Source: Aeromonas veronii bv. veronii
Lineage (GTDB): Bacteria > Pseudomonadota > Gammaproteobacteria > Enterobacterales > Aeromonadaceae
Direction: 5' to 3'
Assembly (NCBI RefSeq): GCF_000820225.1
Contig: NZ_CDDK01000031.1
Location: 356,076-420,075, forward strand
DNA length: 64,000 bases
In this document: piece by piece, positions 47,005 to 57,235 of the stretch
How the letters are laid out: each line of letters opens with the position of its first letter
Position numbering within the stretch: position 1 is the stretch's first letter
The notes under the pieces: model-generated
The model's input: the letters and a program-made list of their open reading frames with translations, nothing else
What the model was told of the DNA's origin: nothing
The model's database searches: none
Translations under genes and position numbers: made by a program

Positions 47005-47999
47005 TGAGCTGCCGTCGCCTTGCCGTTACCCCGGGCGAACCGGCCGGGATCGGCCCGGATCTGGTGCTGCAGATTGCCCAGCAGGATTGGCCCCACCAGT
47101 TGGTGGTGATCGCCGATCCGGCGCTGCTGCGCGAGCGGGCAACCCTGCTTGGGCTGCCCATCGAGCTTGAGCCCTACGATGCCGCTGCCCCTGCCCGCCC
47201 CCAGCGGGCGGGCACTCTGACCGTCTGTCCGGTCACCCTCGGCGCCTCTGTGGTGCCGGGCGAGCTGAACGAAGGCAATGGCGCCTATGTACTGGCTACC
47301 CTGCAGCGCGCCTGTGATGGCAACATGAGCGGCGAATTTGCCGCCGTGGTGACCGGGCCGGTGCACAAGGGGATCATCAACCAGGCCGGGGTCTCGTTCA
47401 GCGGCCACACCGAGTTCTTTGCACAGCAATCCAACACCGCCGATGTGGTAATGATGCTGGCAACCGAGGGGCTGCGGGTCGCACTGGCGACTACCCATAT
47501 TCCGCTGGCCTATGTAGCGATGGCCATCACCGAGGATCGCCTCGGCAAGGTGATCCGGATCCTCAATGAGGATCTCGCCACCAAGTTTGGCATCGCCAAA
47601 CCCCGTATTTACGTCTGCGGCCTCAACCCTCATGCCGGGGAAGGTGGCCATCTAGGACGTGAAGAGATTGACGTGATCGAACCCGCCCTGGCTACTTTGC
47701 GCCAGGAAGGGATCGATCTGGTCGGCCCCTTGCCGGCCGACACCCTGTTCCAGGAGAAATACCTCAAGGATGCGGATGCGGTACTCGCCATGTACCACGA
47801 CCAGGGGCTGCCTGTGCTCAAATACAAGGGCTTCGGCAGTTCGGTCAATATCACCCTGGGGCTTCCCTTCATCCGCACTTCGGTGGATCACGGCACCGCG
47901 CTGGATCTGGCAGGCAAGGGCCTGGCCGATCCGGGCAGCCTTGTCACCGCGATTAACCACGCCATCAAGATGGTAGAGAAAAAAAGATATGAGCAGTAA
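47004..47999 (+). CDS. pdxA: 4-hydroxythreonine-4-phosphate dehydrogenase
   Basis: 331 residues. Begins [19 protein letters not shown], with substrate and metal-binding [35 protein letters not shown] and [15 protein letters not shown] motifs with conserved His residues. NAD-dependent step in pyridoxal phosphate synthesis. Overlaps surA by one base and rsmA by eleven. Confidence 0.96.
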   Translation: MSCRRLAVTPGEPAGIGPDLVLQIAQQDWPHQLVVIADPALLRERATLLGLPIELEPYDAAAPARPQRAGTLTVCPVTLGASVVPGELNEGNGAYVLATLQRACDGNMSGEFAAVVTGPVHKGIINQAGVSFSGHTEFFAQQSNTADVVMMLATEGLRVALATTHIPLAYVAMAITEDRLGKVIRILNEDLATKFGIAKPRIYVCGLNPHAGEGGHLGREEIDVIEPALATLRQEGIDLVGPLPADTLFQEKYLKDADAVLAMYHDQGLPVLKYKGFGSSVNITLGLPFIRTSVDHGTALDLAGKGLADPGSLVTAINHAIKMVEKKRYEQ

Positions 48000-48801
48000 G
48001 GTGCACATGGGTCACACGGCCCGTAAGCGTTTCGGTCAGAACTTCTTGCACGACCGGTATGTGATCGATCAAATCGTCGCCGCCATCAACCCGCAGCCGG
48101 GTCAGAATCTGGTGGAGATCGGTCCGGGTCTGGCCGCGCTGACCGAGCCGGTTGCCGCCCAGATGGACAAAATGACCGTGGTCGAGCTTGACCGGGACCT
48201 GGCAGCTCGCCTGCGCGAGCACCCGACCCTCAAAGACAAGCTGACCGTCATCGAAGCGGACGCCATGCGTTTCGACTTCGGCACCCTGATGGGTGAAGGC
48301 AAGGGGCCGCTGCGTATCTTCGGCAACCTGCCCTACAACATCTCCACCCCGCTCATCTTCCACCTGTGCGAGTTCGCTGATCGGGTAGAAGACATGCACT
48401 TCATGCTGCAAAAGGAAGTGGTGTTGCGTCTGGCCGCCGGTCCGGGCAGCAAGGCTTATGGCCGTCTGAGCGTGATGACTCAGTACTACTGCCAAGTGGT
48501 GCCTGTGCTGGAAGTGGGCCCGGGTGCCTTCAAACCGGCGCCAAAGGTGGACTCTGCCGTAGTTCGCCTGATCCCGCACAAGAATCCGACCATAGTCGCA
48601 AAAGATATTCGTTGTCTGAATCGCGTCTGTACCGAAGGCTTTGGCCAGCGTCGCAAGACCATCCGCAACAGCTTCTCCAACTTCATCACCGACGCCCAGC
48701 TGACCGAGCTTGGTATCGATGGCAACCTGCGCCCGGAGAATCTCTCCCTCGAGCAGTTTGTCATGATCGCCAACTGGCTGGCGGATCAGCAACAGGCCTG
48801 A
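47989..48801 (+). CDS. rsmA: 16S rRNA dimethyladenosine methyltransferase RsmA (KsgA)
   Basis: 270 residues. SAM-binding [15 protein letters not shown], catalytic [14 protein letters not shown], and the N-terminal [12 protein letters not shown] motif are diagnostic. Dimethylates two adjacent adenines near the 3' end of 16S rRNA, a late checkpoint of 30S assembly. Overlaps pdxA; apaG follows within five bases. Confidence 0.97.
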   Translation: MSSKVHMGHTARKRFGQNFLHDRYVIDQIVAAINPQPGQNLVEIGPGLAALTEPVAAQMDKMTVVELDRDLAARLREHPTLKDKLTVIEADAMRFDFGTLMGEGKGPLRIFGNLPYNISTPLIFHLCEFADRVEDMHFMLQKEVVLRLAAGPGSKAYGRLSVMTQYYCQVVPVLEVGPGAFKPAPKVDSAVVRLIPHKNPTIVAKDIRCLNRVCTEGFGQRRKTIRNSFSNFITDAQLTELGIDGNLRPENLSLEQFVMIANWLADQQQA

Positions 48802-48805
48802 TCCT

Positions 48806-49168
48806 GTGGCACCCCCGCACATCGAGATCCGCCCATACCCCGTGTATGTGGCGGGCTCCAAAGACCCTTACCAGTTTCACTATCTGATCGAGATTGAGAA
48901 TCTGGGGCCCGGCCCGGTGCAACTGCTGCATCGGCGCTGGCTCATCACCGATGCCAATGGCAAGATGCAGGAAGTGGCAGGCCCGGGCGTGGTCGGGGAA
49001 CAACCCGTCATTGCCGAAGGTGAGACCTACCGCTACCAGAGCGGCGTGCCGCTGGCGACCCCGCTTGGGGTGATGGAAGGGAGCTATACCCTGCAAGATG
49101 GCTCTGGTCAGCAGTTTGAGGCGCCCATCGCCCCCTTCACGCTGGCCATCCCCAATATTATCAACTGA
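48806..49168 (+). CDS. apaG: ApaG protein
   Basis: 120 residues with a GTG start. Beta-sandwich ApaG fold: FHYLIEIENLGPGPVQLLHRRWLITDANG (interrupted here by motif boundaries) and GVVGEQPVIAEGETYRYQSG. No catalytic residues known; binding or scaffolding role, linked with ApaH and cobalt/magnesium phenotypes in enterics. Six bases upstream of apaH. Confidence 0.95.
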   Translation: MAPPHIEIRPYPVYVAGSKDPYQFHYLIEIENLGPGPVQLLHRRWLITDANGKMQEVAGPGVVGEQPVIAEGETYRYQSGVPLATPLGVMEGSYTLQDGSGQQFEAPIAPFTLAIPNIIN

Positions 49169-49174
49169 GGTTTC

Positions 49175-49996
49175 ATGGCGAACTGTTTTGTCGGTGACAT
49201 CCAGGGCTGTTACGACGACTTGCGCCGTCTGCTGGATCTTGCCGCGTTCGATCCCGACCAAGACGTGCTCTGGCTCTGCGGCGATCTGGTCGCCCGCGGC
49301 CCGGACTCCCTCAATACCCTGCGTTTTGTCAAAGGGCTGGGCAACCGCTCCATCACCGTGCTCGGTAACCACGACTTGCACCTGCTGGCGGTCGCCGATG
49401 GCGTTGCACCGCTCAAGAAGAAAGACAAGCTGCAAAGCCTGATGGATGCCCCGGATCGGGATGAACTGCTGGAGTGGCTGCGCCACCGCCCGCTGCTGGC
49501 CGAACATCCGGATCTGCCCATCATGATGGTGCATGCCGGGATCTCCCCCGCATGGGATGTCCGCACCGCGCGCAACTGCGCCCGCGAGGTAGAGAGCCTG
49601 CTGCGCGGTGACCAGTACAGCTGGCTGCTGCACAACATGTACGGCGACCAGCCCGATGGCTGGAAAGATGATCTGGTCGGGATCGACCGCTACCGCTACA
49701 TCATCAACACCTTCACCCGGATGCGCTTCTGCTATTTCGACGGTCGTCTCGACTTCAAATGCAAGAAGGGGCCCAAGGAGTCGACCCCGGGGCTGCGTCC
49801 CTGGTTCGAACAGCGCGAACACCACGTGGATGACCCCATTCTGGTGTTCGGCCACTGGGCGGCCCTGATGGGCAACACCGGCAAGAGCGATATCAAGGCG
49901 CTCGATACCGGCTGCGTCTGGGGCAACAGCCTCACCCTGTGGCGCTACGAGGATGATGCCCTGATCACCACCCCCTGCCCGGTTCACGCCAGCTAG
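49175..49996 (+). CDS. apaH: Diadenosine tetraphosphatase ApaH
   Basis: 273 residues. Metallophosphatase motifs FVGDIQGCYDDL, LCGDLVARGPDSL, LGNHDLHLL and VHAGISPAWD bind two metals. Symmetrically cleaves Ap4A to two ADP, limiting alarmone and NpnN-RNA capping. Last gene of the lptD operon, with a terminator behind it. Confidence 0.97.
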   Translation: MANCFVGDIQGCYDDLRRLLDLAAFDPDQDVLWLCGDLVARGPDSLNTLRFVKGLGNRSITVLGNHDLHLLAVADGVAPLKKKDKLQSLMDAPDRDELLEWLRHRPLLAEHPDLPIMMVHAGISPAWDVRTARNCAREVESLLRGDQYSWLLHNMYGDQPDGWKDDLVGIDRYRYIINTFTRMRFCYFDGRLDFKCKKGPKESTPGLRPWFEQREHHVDDPILVFGHWAALMGNTGKSDIKALDTGCVWGNSLTLWRYEDDALITTPCPVHAS

Positions 49997-50057
49997 AAAG
50001 TGCGCAGCAATCAGGCGATTGCTGCCGCACGGATGGCCACAACCCGCTCCAATAACA

Positions 50058-50087
50058 AAGCCCGGCTGGTTGCCGGGCTTTCTGTTT
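50058..50087 (+). terminator. Intrinsic terminator after apaH
   Basis: AAGCCCGGC / GCCGGGCTT stem with TGGTT loop and TTCTGTTTT tail. Confidence 0.85.
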
Positions 50088-50115
50088 TAGGTTCCCTGTT
50101 TTCCGGCGAATGAAG

Positions 50116-50616
50116 TTACAACTTGCGCCCCAGCCGCTTCTCGATCTGGCGCCGCTCCCACTCGGGGCCAAACAGCTTGAAGGGCTGAAACACCCGAACA
50201 GCATGGGAGGCAAGACCCAGCCCCCAACCCAGGGTTGGCCACCATGCCCAGATGTACTCCGGATTGCTCAGGTAGTTGATGACAAACAGCCCGCAGATCA
50301 CCACCACGTAGCTGGCGACATGGTGATAGAAGCCCTTGAGCTCCTCCACATAGCGCATTGCCGCCCGCTCCTCTGCCGATACCTGCACTGCATCCGGCCC
50401 CATAGTGTCACTTCCTCTCATCTCGCGCTCCTGTTGCTCTGACCCATCCAGTTGAGCCACATCGAGTTCAAAGACGGCGGCCAGGGCCTTGAGAGATTCC
50501 AGTCCGGGTTGCTGCCCCTGCTCGATCCGCTGGATAGTGCGGACACTCAAACCAGTCAACGTTGCCAACTGATCCTGAGACCAACCCCGTTGCAATCTCA
50601 ACTTCCTGACGATCAT
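50116..50616 (-). CDS. XRE-type helix-turn-helix protein with 2TM domain
   Basis: 166 residues from ATG 50616 with AAGGAG six bases upstream. Residues 1-62 are a Cro/CI-type HTH (WSQDQLATLTGLSVRTIQRIE). Residues 85-160 form a 2TM domain: EELKGFYHHVASYVVVICGLFVINYL and the WAWWPTLGWGLGLASHAV helix, ending in FGPEWERRQIEKRL. A membrane-tethered transcription factor sensing envelope or membrane state is plausible; targets unknown. Stands alone. Confidence 0.85.
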   Translation of the reverse strand: MIVRKLRLQRGWSQDQLATLTGLSVRTIQRIEQGQQPGLESLKALAAVFELDVAQLDGSEQQEREMRGSDTMGPDAVQVSAEERAAMRYVEELKGFYHHVASYVVVICGLFVINYLSNPEYIWAWWPTLGWGLGLASHAVRVFQPFKLFGPEWERRQIEKRLGRKL

Positions 50617-50777
50617 CTCGAACTCCTTGTGGTAATTGACAGGGCCAGCATAGGGCTTGCGCCGCGAAAGGTGACACGACAGATAGCCGACATCAACCTG
50701 ACAACTCTTTAAAATCAATTAGTTGAATAAACATAAAGAGATATAAGGTCAAGCTCTGCCACTGCCCGGATGTGTAA

Positions 50778-51767
50778 TCACAGGCTCTGCATCAGCTCGG
50801 CGGCGATTTCAAAGGAGCGCAGTCGGGCCTGATGATCGACGATGGGCCCATTGAACATCAGCTCATCGGCACGGGTTTCCGCCAGCAGCGCCTTGAGGCC
50901 GTGACGAACCTGCTCAGGGTCGCCCACCAGAGATCGGGCCAGGGTCTGCTCCATCGCCATCAACTCACGAGGTGCCCACTCATCGCCAAGCTGGACGACC
51001 GGCGCGGGCAGCTTGCCCGCATCACCGCGATGAAGGCGCAAGAACTGCTGCTGCACGGTAGTGAACTGGAAGCGGGCCTCCCGCTCGCTGTCGGCGGCGA
51101 TCATGTTGATGCAGACCACCGCATGGGGCTTGGGCCAGTGCGCAGAGGGGCGATACTGGCTGCGGTAGATCTCCAGCGCCTGCAGCAGCATGGCGGGCGC
51201 GAAATGGGAGGCAAAACCGAACGGCAAGCCCATCGCCGCAGCCAATTGGGCACTGTAGAGGCTGGAGCCCAGCAGCCAGATGGGCAGATGCAGCCCCTGC
51301 CCGGGTACCGCCTGCACCGCACCAATCTCGTCGCCAAAGTAGCTCATCAACTCGCGCACATCGGCCGGAAAATCATCCACCTCGCCGCTGCGCATTCGCC
51401 GCAGCGCCCGCATGGTGCGTTGATCGGTCCCCGGGGCGCGACCAAGGCCGAGATCGATGCGATCCGGATAGAGCGAAGCCAAAGTGCCAAACTGTTCGGC
51501 AATCACCAGCGGCGAGTGGTTCGGCAACATGATGCCACCCGCGCCGATCCGCAGAGTGGTGGTGGCTTCGGCCAGATGGCCGATCAGCACCGAGGTAGCG
51601 GCACTGGCAATGCCCGGCATGTTGTGATGCTCGGCCAGCCAGTAGCGCTGGTAACCCCAACCCTCGGCATGGCGGGCAAGATCCCGTGAACGGCGAAACG
51701 ACTCGGCAGGCACGGAACCTTCGGCAACAGGCACCAGATCGAGCACGGAATAGGGGATGGCAGACAT
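50778..51767 (-). CDS. LLM-class flavin-dependent oxidoreductase, YhbW-like
   Basis: 329 residues from ATG 51767 with GGAG seven bases upstream. Bacterial luciferase-like fold: [54 protein letters not shown] and [13 protein letters not shown] match E. coli YhbW closely as I recall it. Uses FMN supplied by a reductase; substrate unknown. Single gene with terminator-like sequence downstream absent on its own strand. Confidence 0.88.
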   Translation of the reverse strand: MSAIPYSVLDLVPVAEGSVPAESFRRSRDLARHAEGWGYQRYWLAEHHNMPGIASAATSVLIGHLAEATTTLRIGAGGIMLPNHSPLVIAEQFGTLASLYPDRIDLGLGRAPGTDQRTMRALRRMRSGEVDDFPADVRELMSYFGDEIGAVQAVPGQGLHLPIWLLGSSLYSAQLAAAMGLPFGFASHFAPAMLLQALEIYRSQYRPSAHWPKPHAVVCINMIAADSEREARFQFTTVQQQFLRLHRGDAGKLPAPVVQLGDEWAPRELMAMEQTLARSLVGDPEQVRHGLKALLAETRADELMFNGPIVDHQARLRSFEIAAELMQSL

Positions 51768-51869
51768 AAATACACTCCATTGCATCACAATTTGCTAACA
51801 GAGGGGCACTCTAGCATGAGATGTTCGAACGGAACACATCTGCCCTGCAGGAGCGCACGCGCCAGATGC

Positions 51870-51905
51870 AAAAAGGCCACCCCGCAAGCGGGATGGCCTT
51901 TTTCA
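51870..51905 (-). terminator. Intrinsic terminator after the YjiH-type gene
   Basis: AAAAAGGCCA-x-CCCGC / GCGGG-x-TGGCCTTTTT stem with one mismatch pair; A-run on the left gives T-run on the minus strand. Confidence 0.9.
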
Positions 51906-51919
51906 GCACTACGACCTGA

Positions 51920-53290
51920 TCAGAACAGCAGGTGTGCCACCCCGGCAATAACCGGCAAGGTAACCAGAGTGCGCAGCAGGAAGATAACGAACAGCTCCCA
52001 CAACTTGACCGGGATCTTGCTGCCCAGCAGCAGGGCGCCCACTTCCGACATATAGATCAGCTGGGTCACCGACATGGCGGCAATCACGAAGCGGGTCATG
52101 TCGCTCTCGATGGTCGAGGCCAGCACCGCCGGAATGAACATGTCGGCAAAACCGACCATGATGGTCTTGGACGCCACTTCCGCCTCAGGCAGTTGCAGCA
52201 GCTCCAGCAAGGGGACAAACGGAGCACCAAGCCAGTTGAAGATAGGGGTATGTTCGGCCAGCATCAGGGCACAGGTACCGATCGCCATTACCACCGGCAG
52301 CACGCCAAACACCATATCCAGTGCATTCTTCACCCCTTCCCGTGCGACTGCGCCGAGATCAGTCATGCTGTCAGCCTTGGTCAGCGCCCGCTCGAAGCCA
52401 TAGCTCATCACGCTGTGCTGGTGTGGCACGGCTTCCTGCTTGCGGCACAGGGGAGTGCCATCGGCATAGATGTCCTTCTTCCAGCAGAGCGGTGGCAGAC
52501 GCGGCACCACGATGGCGGCAACCACCCCCGCCAGACAGACGGTCAGGTAGAAGGGGACGAACATGTGCTCCAGCTTCACTTGGGAGATCACCACCAGACA
52601 GAAGGTGATGGAGACCGCAGAGAAAGTGGTGCCAATCACCGCGGCTTCACGCTGGGTATAGAACTTCCCTTCGTACTGCTTGCTGGTCAGCAGGATGCCG
52701 ACGCTGCCATCACCAAGCCAGGAGGCAAAGCAGTCCACAGCCGAACGACCCGGCAACCGGAAGACAGGACGCATGATGCGGGTCATCATGGTGCCGACAA
52801 ATTCCAGCAGCCCGAAATCGAGCAACAACGGCAGCAGCAGGCCGGCAAAAATGAAGACCGAAAACAGCACCGGCAGCAGATCGTTGAGTACCAGTCCACC
52901 GGTTGCGCCGGAGTAAAGCACCTCTGGCCCCACCTGGAAGAAGGTCAGCAGCACGAAGATACCGCCCAATACCCGCACGCAGGCCCAGAAAGGGGAGACA
53001 TTGAACAAACTGTTGAGGAAAGGACGACGCACCAGAATCGCTGGCTTGAACAGCCAGGCAATCACCGTCATCAGCATGGTGGTGGTGATCACCGCACTGA
53101 CCATGGCGACCAGATAATCGGCAAAAACGCGCTGTACCAGCTTGGCCAGCACGGCCACCGGGATGGTGACGTTACCGTCATAGACGACCGGCGTCATGAA
53201 CAGCAGGATCCCGATAAGTGACGGAACCAGAAACATCAACAAATTACGGCGAGTATTGACCGCAGGTGCTTCGAGACTCTTTTCCAACAT
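51920..53290 (-). CDS. YjiH-family membrane protein with nucleoside-recognition (Gate) domain
   Basis: 456 residues with about ten hydrophobic helices. The segment FGLLEFVGTMMTRIMRPVFRLPGRSAVDC and the later TKADSMTDLGAVAREGVKNA (cut at motif ends) fit the Gate/nucleoside-recognition domain of YjiH/SpoVA-related transporters. Substrate unknown; some relatives sit near peptidase or amino-acid genes. Predicted promoter upstream and terminator downstream, so monocistronic. Confidence 0.8.
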   Translation of the reverse strand: MLEKSLEAPAVNTRRNLLMFLVPSLIGILLFMTPVVYDGNVTIPVAVLAKLVQRVFADYLVAMVSAVITTTMLMTVIAWLFKPAILVRRPFLNSLFNVSPFWACVRVLGGIFVLLTFFQVGPEVLYSGATGGLVLNDLLPVLFSVFIFAGLLLPLLLDFGLLEFVGTMMTRIMRPVFRLPGRSAVDCFASWLGDGSVGILLTSKQYEGKFYTQREAAVIGTTFSAVSITFCLVVISQVKLEHMFVPFYLTVCLAGVVAAIVVPRLPPLCWKKDIYADGTPLCRKQEAVPHQHSVMSYGFERALTKADSMTDLGAVAREGVKNALDMVFGVLPVVMAIGTCALMLAEHTPIFNWLGAPFVPLLELLQLPEAEVASKTIMVGFADMFIPAVLASTIESDMTRFVIAAMSVTQLIYMSEVGALLLGSKIPVKLWELFVIFLLRTLVTLPVIAGVAHLLF

Positions 53291-53368
53291 GATATGACTG
53301 CCCTAATGTTACTTTTCCCTAGCTCGGCCAACCTGCGTATTCATGCATTAACCGGCAAAACGGGCGCA

Positions 53369-53396
53369 AGAATACTCTAAAAAAATGCACAAACAA
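53369..53396 (-). promoter_or_regulatory. Predicted promoter of the YjiH-type gene
   Basis: Minus strand TTGTTT, 16-base spacer, TATTCT, about 80 bases before the ATG. Confidence 0.55.
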
Positions 53397-53509
53397 GCCC
53401 TTAAGGCAGAAATCTGCGCATAAATATTTCCACAGGTAAACCTTCCATTAAAACAACAAGATACAGCGGCGCATATCGATTCAATCGACATCGCCAGATG
53501 ATTGTTTCG

Positions 53510-53640
53510 TTATTGTTAATTTTGGTGGGCAGTATAATCGGTTATCAGTAGCAGGCAATAAGTGACATCACAAATATACCTAATGAGTTGCTGCTCGATA
53601 GACATAAAAAAACCGGAGCCTGTTCAGGCTCCGGTTTTCA
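53510..53640 (+). ncRNA. Possible small RNA between the YjiH-type gene and obgE
   Basis: Plus-strand TTATTG (53510-53515), 17-base spacer, perfect TATAAT (53533-53538), then about 95 bases without a start codon in good context, ending in the obgE terminator stem, which has only four T on this strand. Speculative. Confidence 0.25.
53605..53638 (-). terminator. Intrinsic terminator after obgE
   Basis: AACCGGAGCC / GGCTCCGGTT stem with TGTTCA loop; seven T on the minus strand. Confidence 0.92.
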
Positions 53641-53656
53641 ATGAGAGTGACGGGGA

Positions 53657-54868
<1,212 letters not shown>

Positions 54869-55008
54869 TCACCTTAATTCGAAAAACCGATACGCAATTA
54901 TAGTGGTACAGACCCCTGCGGGCGATACGCATCTTGCCAATCATGCCCGTCAGAGCCAAAGTCAGCTGCGTTCCGTTTTTTCGTCAACGACATCAGAAAG
55001 ACGTCAGA

Positions 55009-55040
55009 AAAACAAAAGCCCCGCCTGTTGGCGGGGCTTC
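55009..55040 (-). terminator. Intrinsic terminator after rpmA
   Basis: AAGCCCCGCC / GGCGGGGCTT stem with TGTT loop; on the minus strand TTTTGTTTTT follows. Confidence 0.9.
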
Positions 55041-55059
55041 GGATCCTTGCGGTCCGTAA

Positions 55060-55317
55060 TTACTCAGCAACGATGCTAACGTACTTACGATTCAGCGGAC
55101 CTTTAACTTCGAACAGGATTTTACCAGTCGCGGTTGCGAACAGGGTGTGATCCTTGCCCAGACCAACGTTGGTGCCAGCGTGGAACTTGGTACCACGTTG
55201 ACGAACGATGATGCTGCCAGCCAGAACTGTTTCGCCGCCGAAACGCTTCACGCCCAGGCGTTTAGCTTCAGAATCGCGACCGTTGCGGGATGAACCGCCA
55301 GCTTTTTTGTGTGCCAT
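55060..55317 (-). CDS. rpmA: Large ribosomal subunit protein bL27
   Basis: 85 residues. Starts [20 protein letters not shown], the normal N-terminus that reaches the peptidyl transferase centre, with [15 protein letters not shown]. 17 bases after rplU. Confidence 0.98.
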   Translation of the reverse strand: MAHKKAGGSSRNGRDSEAKRLGVKRFGGETVLAGSIIVRQRGTKFHAGTNVGLGKDHTLFATATGKILFEVKGPLNRKYVSIVAE

Positions 55318-55334
55318 TTATCGGACTCCTCTAA

Positions 55335-55646
55335 TTAAGCGCTGATGCCAGTGATTTTGACTTCAGTGAACCACTGACGGTGGCCCGCTTGCTTACGATG
55401 GTGCTTACGACGACGGAACTTGACGATAGTCACTTTCTCGCCACGGCCGTGAGCCACAACTTCAGCTACAACCTTGCCACCTTCAACGAAAGGAGCACCT
55501 ACTTTAAAAGTGTCGCCTGCAGCAACCATCAGAACTTCGTTGAAGTCGATGGTAGCGCCAGTCTCAACGTTCAGCTTTTCCAGACGAACGATTTGACCTT
55601 CGGCCACACGGTGTTGTTTTCCGCCGCTTTGGAATACCGCGTACAT
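55335..55646 (-). CDS. rplU: Large ribosomal subunit protein bL21
   Basis: 103 residues from ATG 55646 with GGAG eight bases upstream. [18 protein letters not shown] start and the [16 protein letters not shown] basic stretch are diagnostic. First gene of the rplU-rpmA operon, with a predicted promoter and leader hairpin, divergent from ispB. Confidence 0.98.
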   Translation of the reverse strand: MYAVFQSGGKQHRVAEGQIVRLEKLNVETGATIDFNEVLMVAAGDTFKVGAPFVEGGKVVAEVVAHGRGEKVTIVKFRRRKHHRKQAGHRQWFTEVKITGISA

Positions 55647-55664
55647 TTGATTAACTCCGTAAAG

Positions 55665-55693
55665 GCATGTCTTTTGCTCAAGGCTAGACATGC
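55665..55693 (-). other. Leader hairpin of rplU-rpmA
   Basis: GCATGTCT / AGACATGC eight-base stem with a 13-base loop, 19 bases before the rplU ATG. A candidate site for autoregulation by L21; that role is inferred. Confidence 0.45.
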
Positions 55694-55719
55694 GCAAAAA
55701 CCTATAACAATGGGCGGGC

Positions 55720-55748
55720 ATTCTACGCAAATCGATCTGCTCAGGCAA
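55720..55748 (-). promoter_or_regulatory. Predicted promoter of rplU-rpmA
   Basis: Minus strand TTGCCT, 17-base spacer, TAGAAT, with start near 55713. Confidence 0.7.
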
Positions 55749-55888
55749 GGCCAATTTAGCAAAAAGTTTATTTTGTGCGCATATCTGCCGCCGTGGATAA
55801 ACGCCTAACTGTAACCCATTGTGAAATCGTGTAGAATCCCTGCCATTACTAAAATCGCAGTTATTGCTGCTGTCACGTTACGAGACTT

Positions 55889-56860
55889 ATGGACCAACAG
55901 ACTATCCGTGCGCTCTGTGCCGCCGACATGACGGCGGTCAATGAACTGATCCTGGCCCGACTCCAGTCCGACGTTAGTCTGATTAATCAGCTGGGTTTCT
56001 ACATTGTCAGCGCCGGCGGGAAACGGATGCGCCCCATGCTGACCGTGATGGCTGCGCGTGCGCTGGGCTATGAGGGTGAGGATCACCTGAAACTGGCCGC
56101 CATCATCGAATTCATTCACACCTCTACCCTGCTGCATGACGACGTGGTCGACGAATCCGACCTGCGCCGTGGCAGGGAGACCGCCAACGCCATGTTTGGC
56201 AATGCCGCCAGCGTGCTGGTCGGTGACTACCTCTATAGCCGTTCCTTCCAGATGATGGCCGAACTCTCCAACCTGCGGGTGATGGAGATCCTCTCGGATG
56301 CCACCAACACCATCGCCGAAGGGGAAGTGTTGCAGCTGATGAACTGCAACGACCCGGATACCACCGAAGAGAGCTACATGACGGTCATCTACTGCAAGAC
56401 CGCCAAGCTGTTCGAGGCCGCCACTCGCCTTGCAGCCGTGCTGACCCATCAGCCCGAGCCCGTCGAGCAGGCCATGACCGATTACGGCAAGTATCTGGGC
56501 ACCGCGTTCCAGATCATCGATGACGTGATGGACTACTGCTCCCAGAGCGAAGAGATGGGCAAGAACGTCGGCGACGATCTGGCCGAAGGCAAACCGACCC
56601 TGCCGCTGCTGCGCGCCATGGAAGTGGGTACGCCGGAAGAGCGCCAGCTGGTGCGCGATGCCATCGAGCACCGCAACGGCATGGAGCATCTTGAGCAGAT
56701 CCTCGGCATTCTCGACCGCACTGGCGCGCTGGAGTACTCCCGCATGCGTGCCAGAGAGGAGGCCGACAAGGCCATTGCCGCCCTCGCCATCCTGCCTGAC
56801 TCCCCGCACAAGCACGCGCTGGAAACACTGGCCCACATGGCCGTGCAGCGCAGTGCCTGA
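55889..56860 (+). CDS. ispB: Octaprenyl diphosphate synthase
   Basis: 323 residues. Trans-prenyltransferase Asp-rich motifs: first in LLHDDVVDESDLRRG, second in QIIDDVMDYCSQ; GGKRMRPML near the N-terminus binds diphosphate. Makes the C40 side chain of ubiquinone and menaquinone (exact chain length is inferred). Divergent from rplU, as in E. coli. Confidence 0.96.
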   Translation: MDQQTIRALCAADMTAVNELILARLQSDVSLINQLGFYIVSAGGKRMRPMLTVMAARALGYEGEDHLKLAAIIEFIHTSTLLHDDVVDESDLRRGRETANAMFGNAASVLVGDYLYSRSFQMMAELSNLRVMEILSDATNTIAEGEVLQLMNCNDPDTTEESYMTVIYCKTAKLFEAATRLAAVLTHQPEPVEQAMTDYGKYLGTAFQIIDDVMDYCSQSEEMGKNVGDDLAEGKPTLPLLRAMEVGTPEERQLVRDAIEHRNGMEHLEQILGILDRTGALEYSRMRAREEADKAIAALAILPDSPHKHALETLAHMAVQRSA

Positions 56861-56876
56861 GTAAACGACATGCATG

Positions 56877-56904
56877 AAAAAAGAGGCCGTTGGCCTCTTT
56901 TTTA
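56877..56904 (+). terminator. Intrinsic terminator after ispB
   Basis: AAAAAAGAGGCC / GGCCTCTTTTTT with a short GTT loop. Confidence 0.9.
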
Positions 56905-56941
56905 TTGTCTGCTATCTGCTGAACTGTGCATTGCGCCAGAC

Positions 56942-57130
56942 TCAGCGACTCAGCATCCAGAGGATCACGCTACCCGCAACCACTAACGAGCCGCCGATAC
57001 GGCGCAACTGCTCCGGTGGCTGATCGCTCAGCAGCCGCAACATCTGCTGCCATGCCCTTGGTATCAACAGCGGGCCGAGCCCCTCGAACAACAGCAGCAA
57101 TCCCAACCCCATCAGCATGGATGTCAGCAT
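56942..57130 (-). CDS. DUF2065-family small membrane protein
   Basis: 62 residues: two hydrophobic helices (MLMGLGLLLLFEGLGPLLI and GGSLVVAGSVILWML) joined by a polar loop with QPPEQLRRIG. Matches DUF2065 (E. coli YjeT), which lies next to hflC there too. Function unknown. Separated from hflC by a terminator. Confidence 0.88.
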   Translation of the reverse strand: MLTSMLMGLGLLLLFEGLGPLLIPRAWQQMLRLLSDQPPEQLRRIGGSLVVAGSVILWMLSR

Positions 57131-57183
57131 CCGACCTCCTTCAATGCAACCAGCCCCCTGGGTCGACGGCTGGCGTTGGCACC

Positions 57184-57216
57184 AAAAACAAAAGGGTCTG
57201 ACAATGCAGACCCTTT
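57184..57216 (-). terminator. Intrinsic terminator after hflC
   Basis: AAAGGGTCTG / CAGACCCTTT stem; minus-strand tail TTTTGTTTTT. Confidence 0.85.
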
Positions 57217-57235
57217 GAATGTAACCTCGTGGCGA

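Larger units (their letters stand above)
53291..53656. other. 366-base divergent-looking gap, YjiH-type gene to obgE
   Basis: No protein gene. Holds the predicted promoter of the YjiH-type gene (53369-53396, minus), a plus-strand promoter-like pair (53510-53538), and the obgE terminator at the right end. Noticeably AT-rich. Confidence 0.6.
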
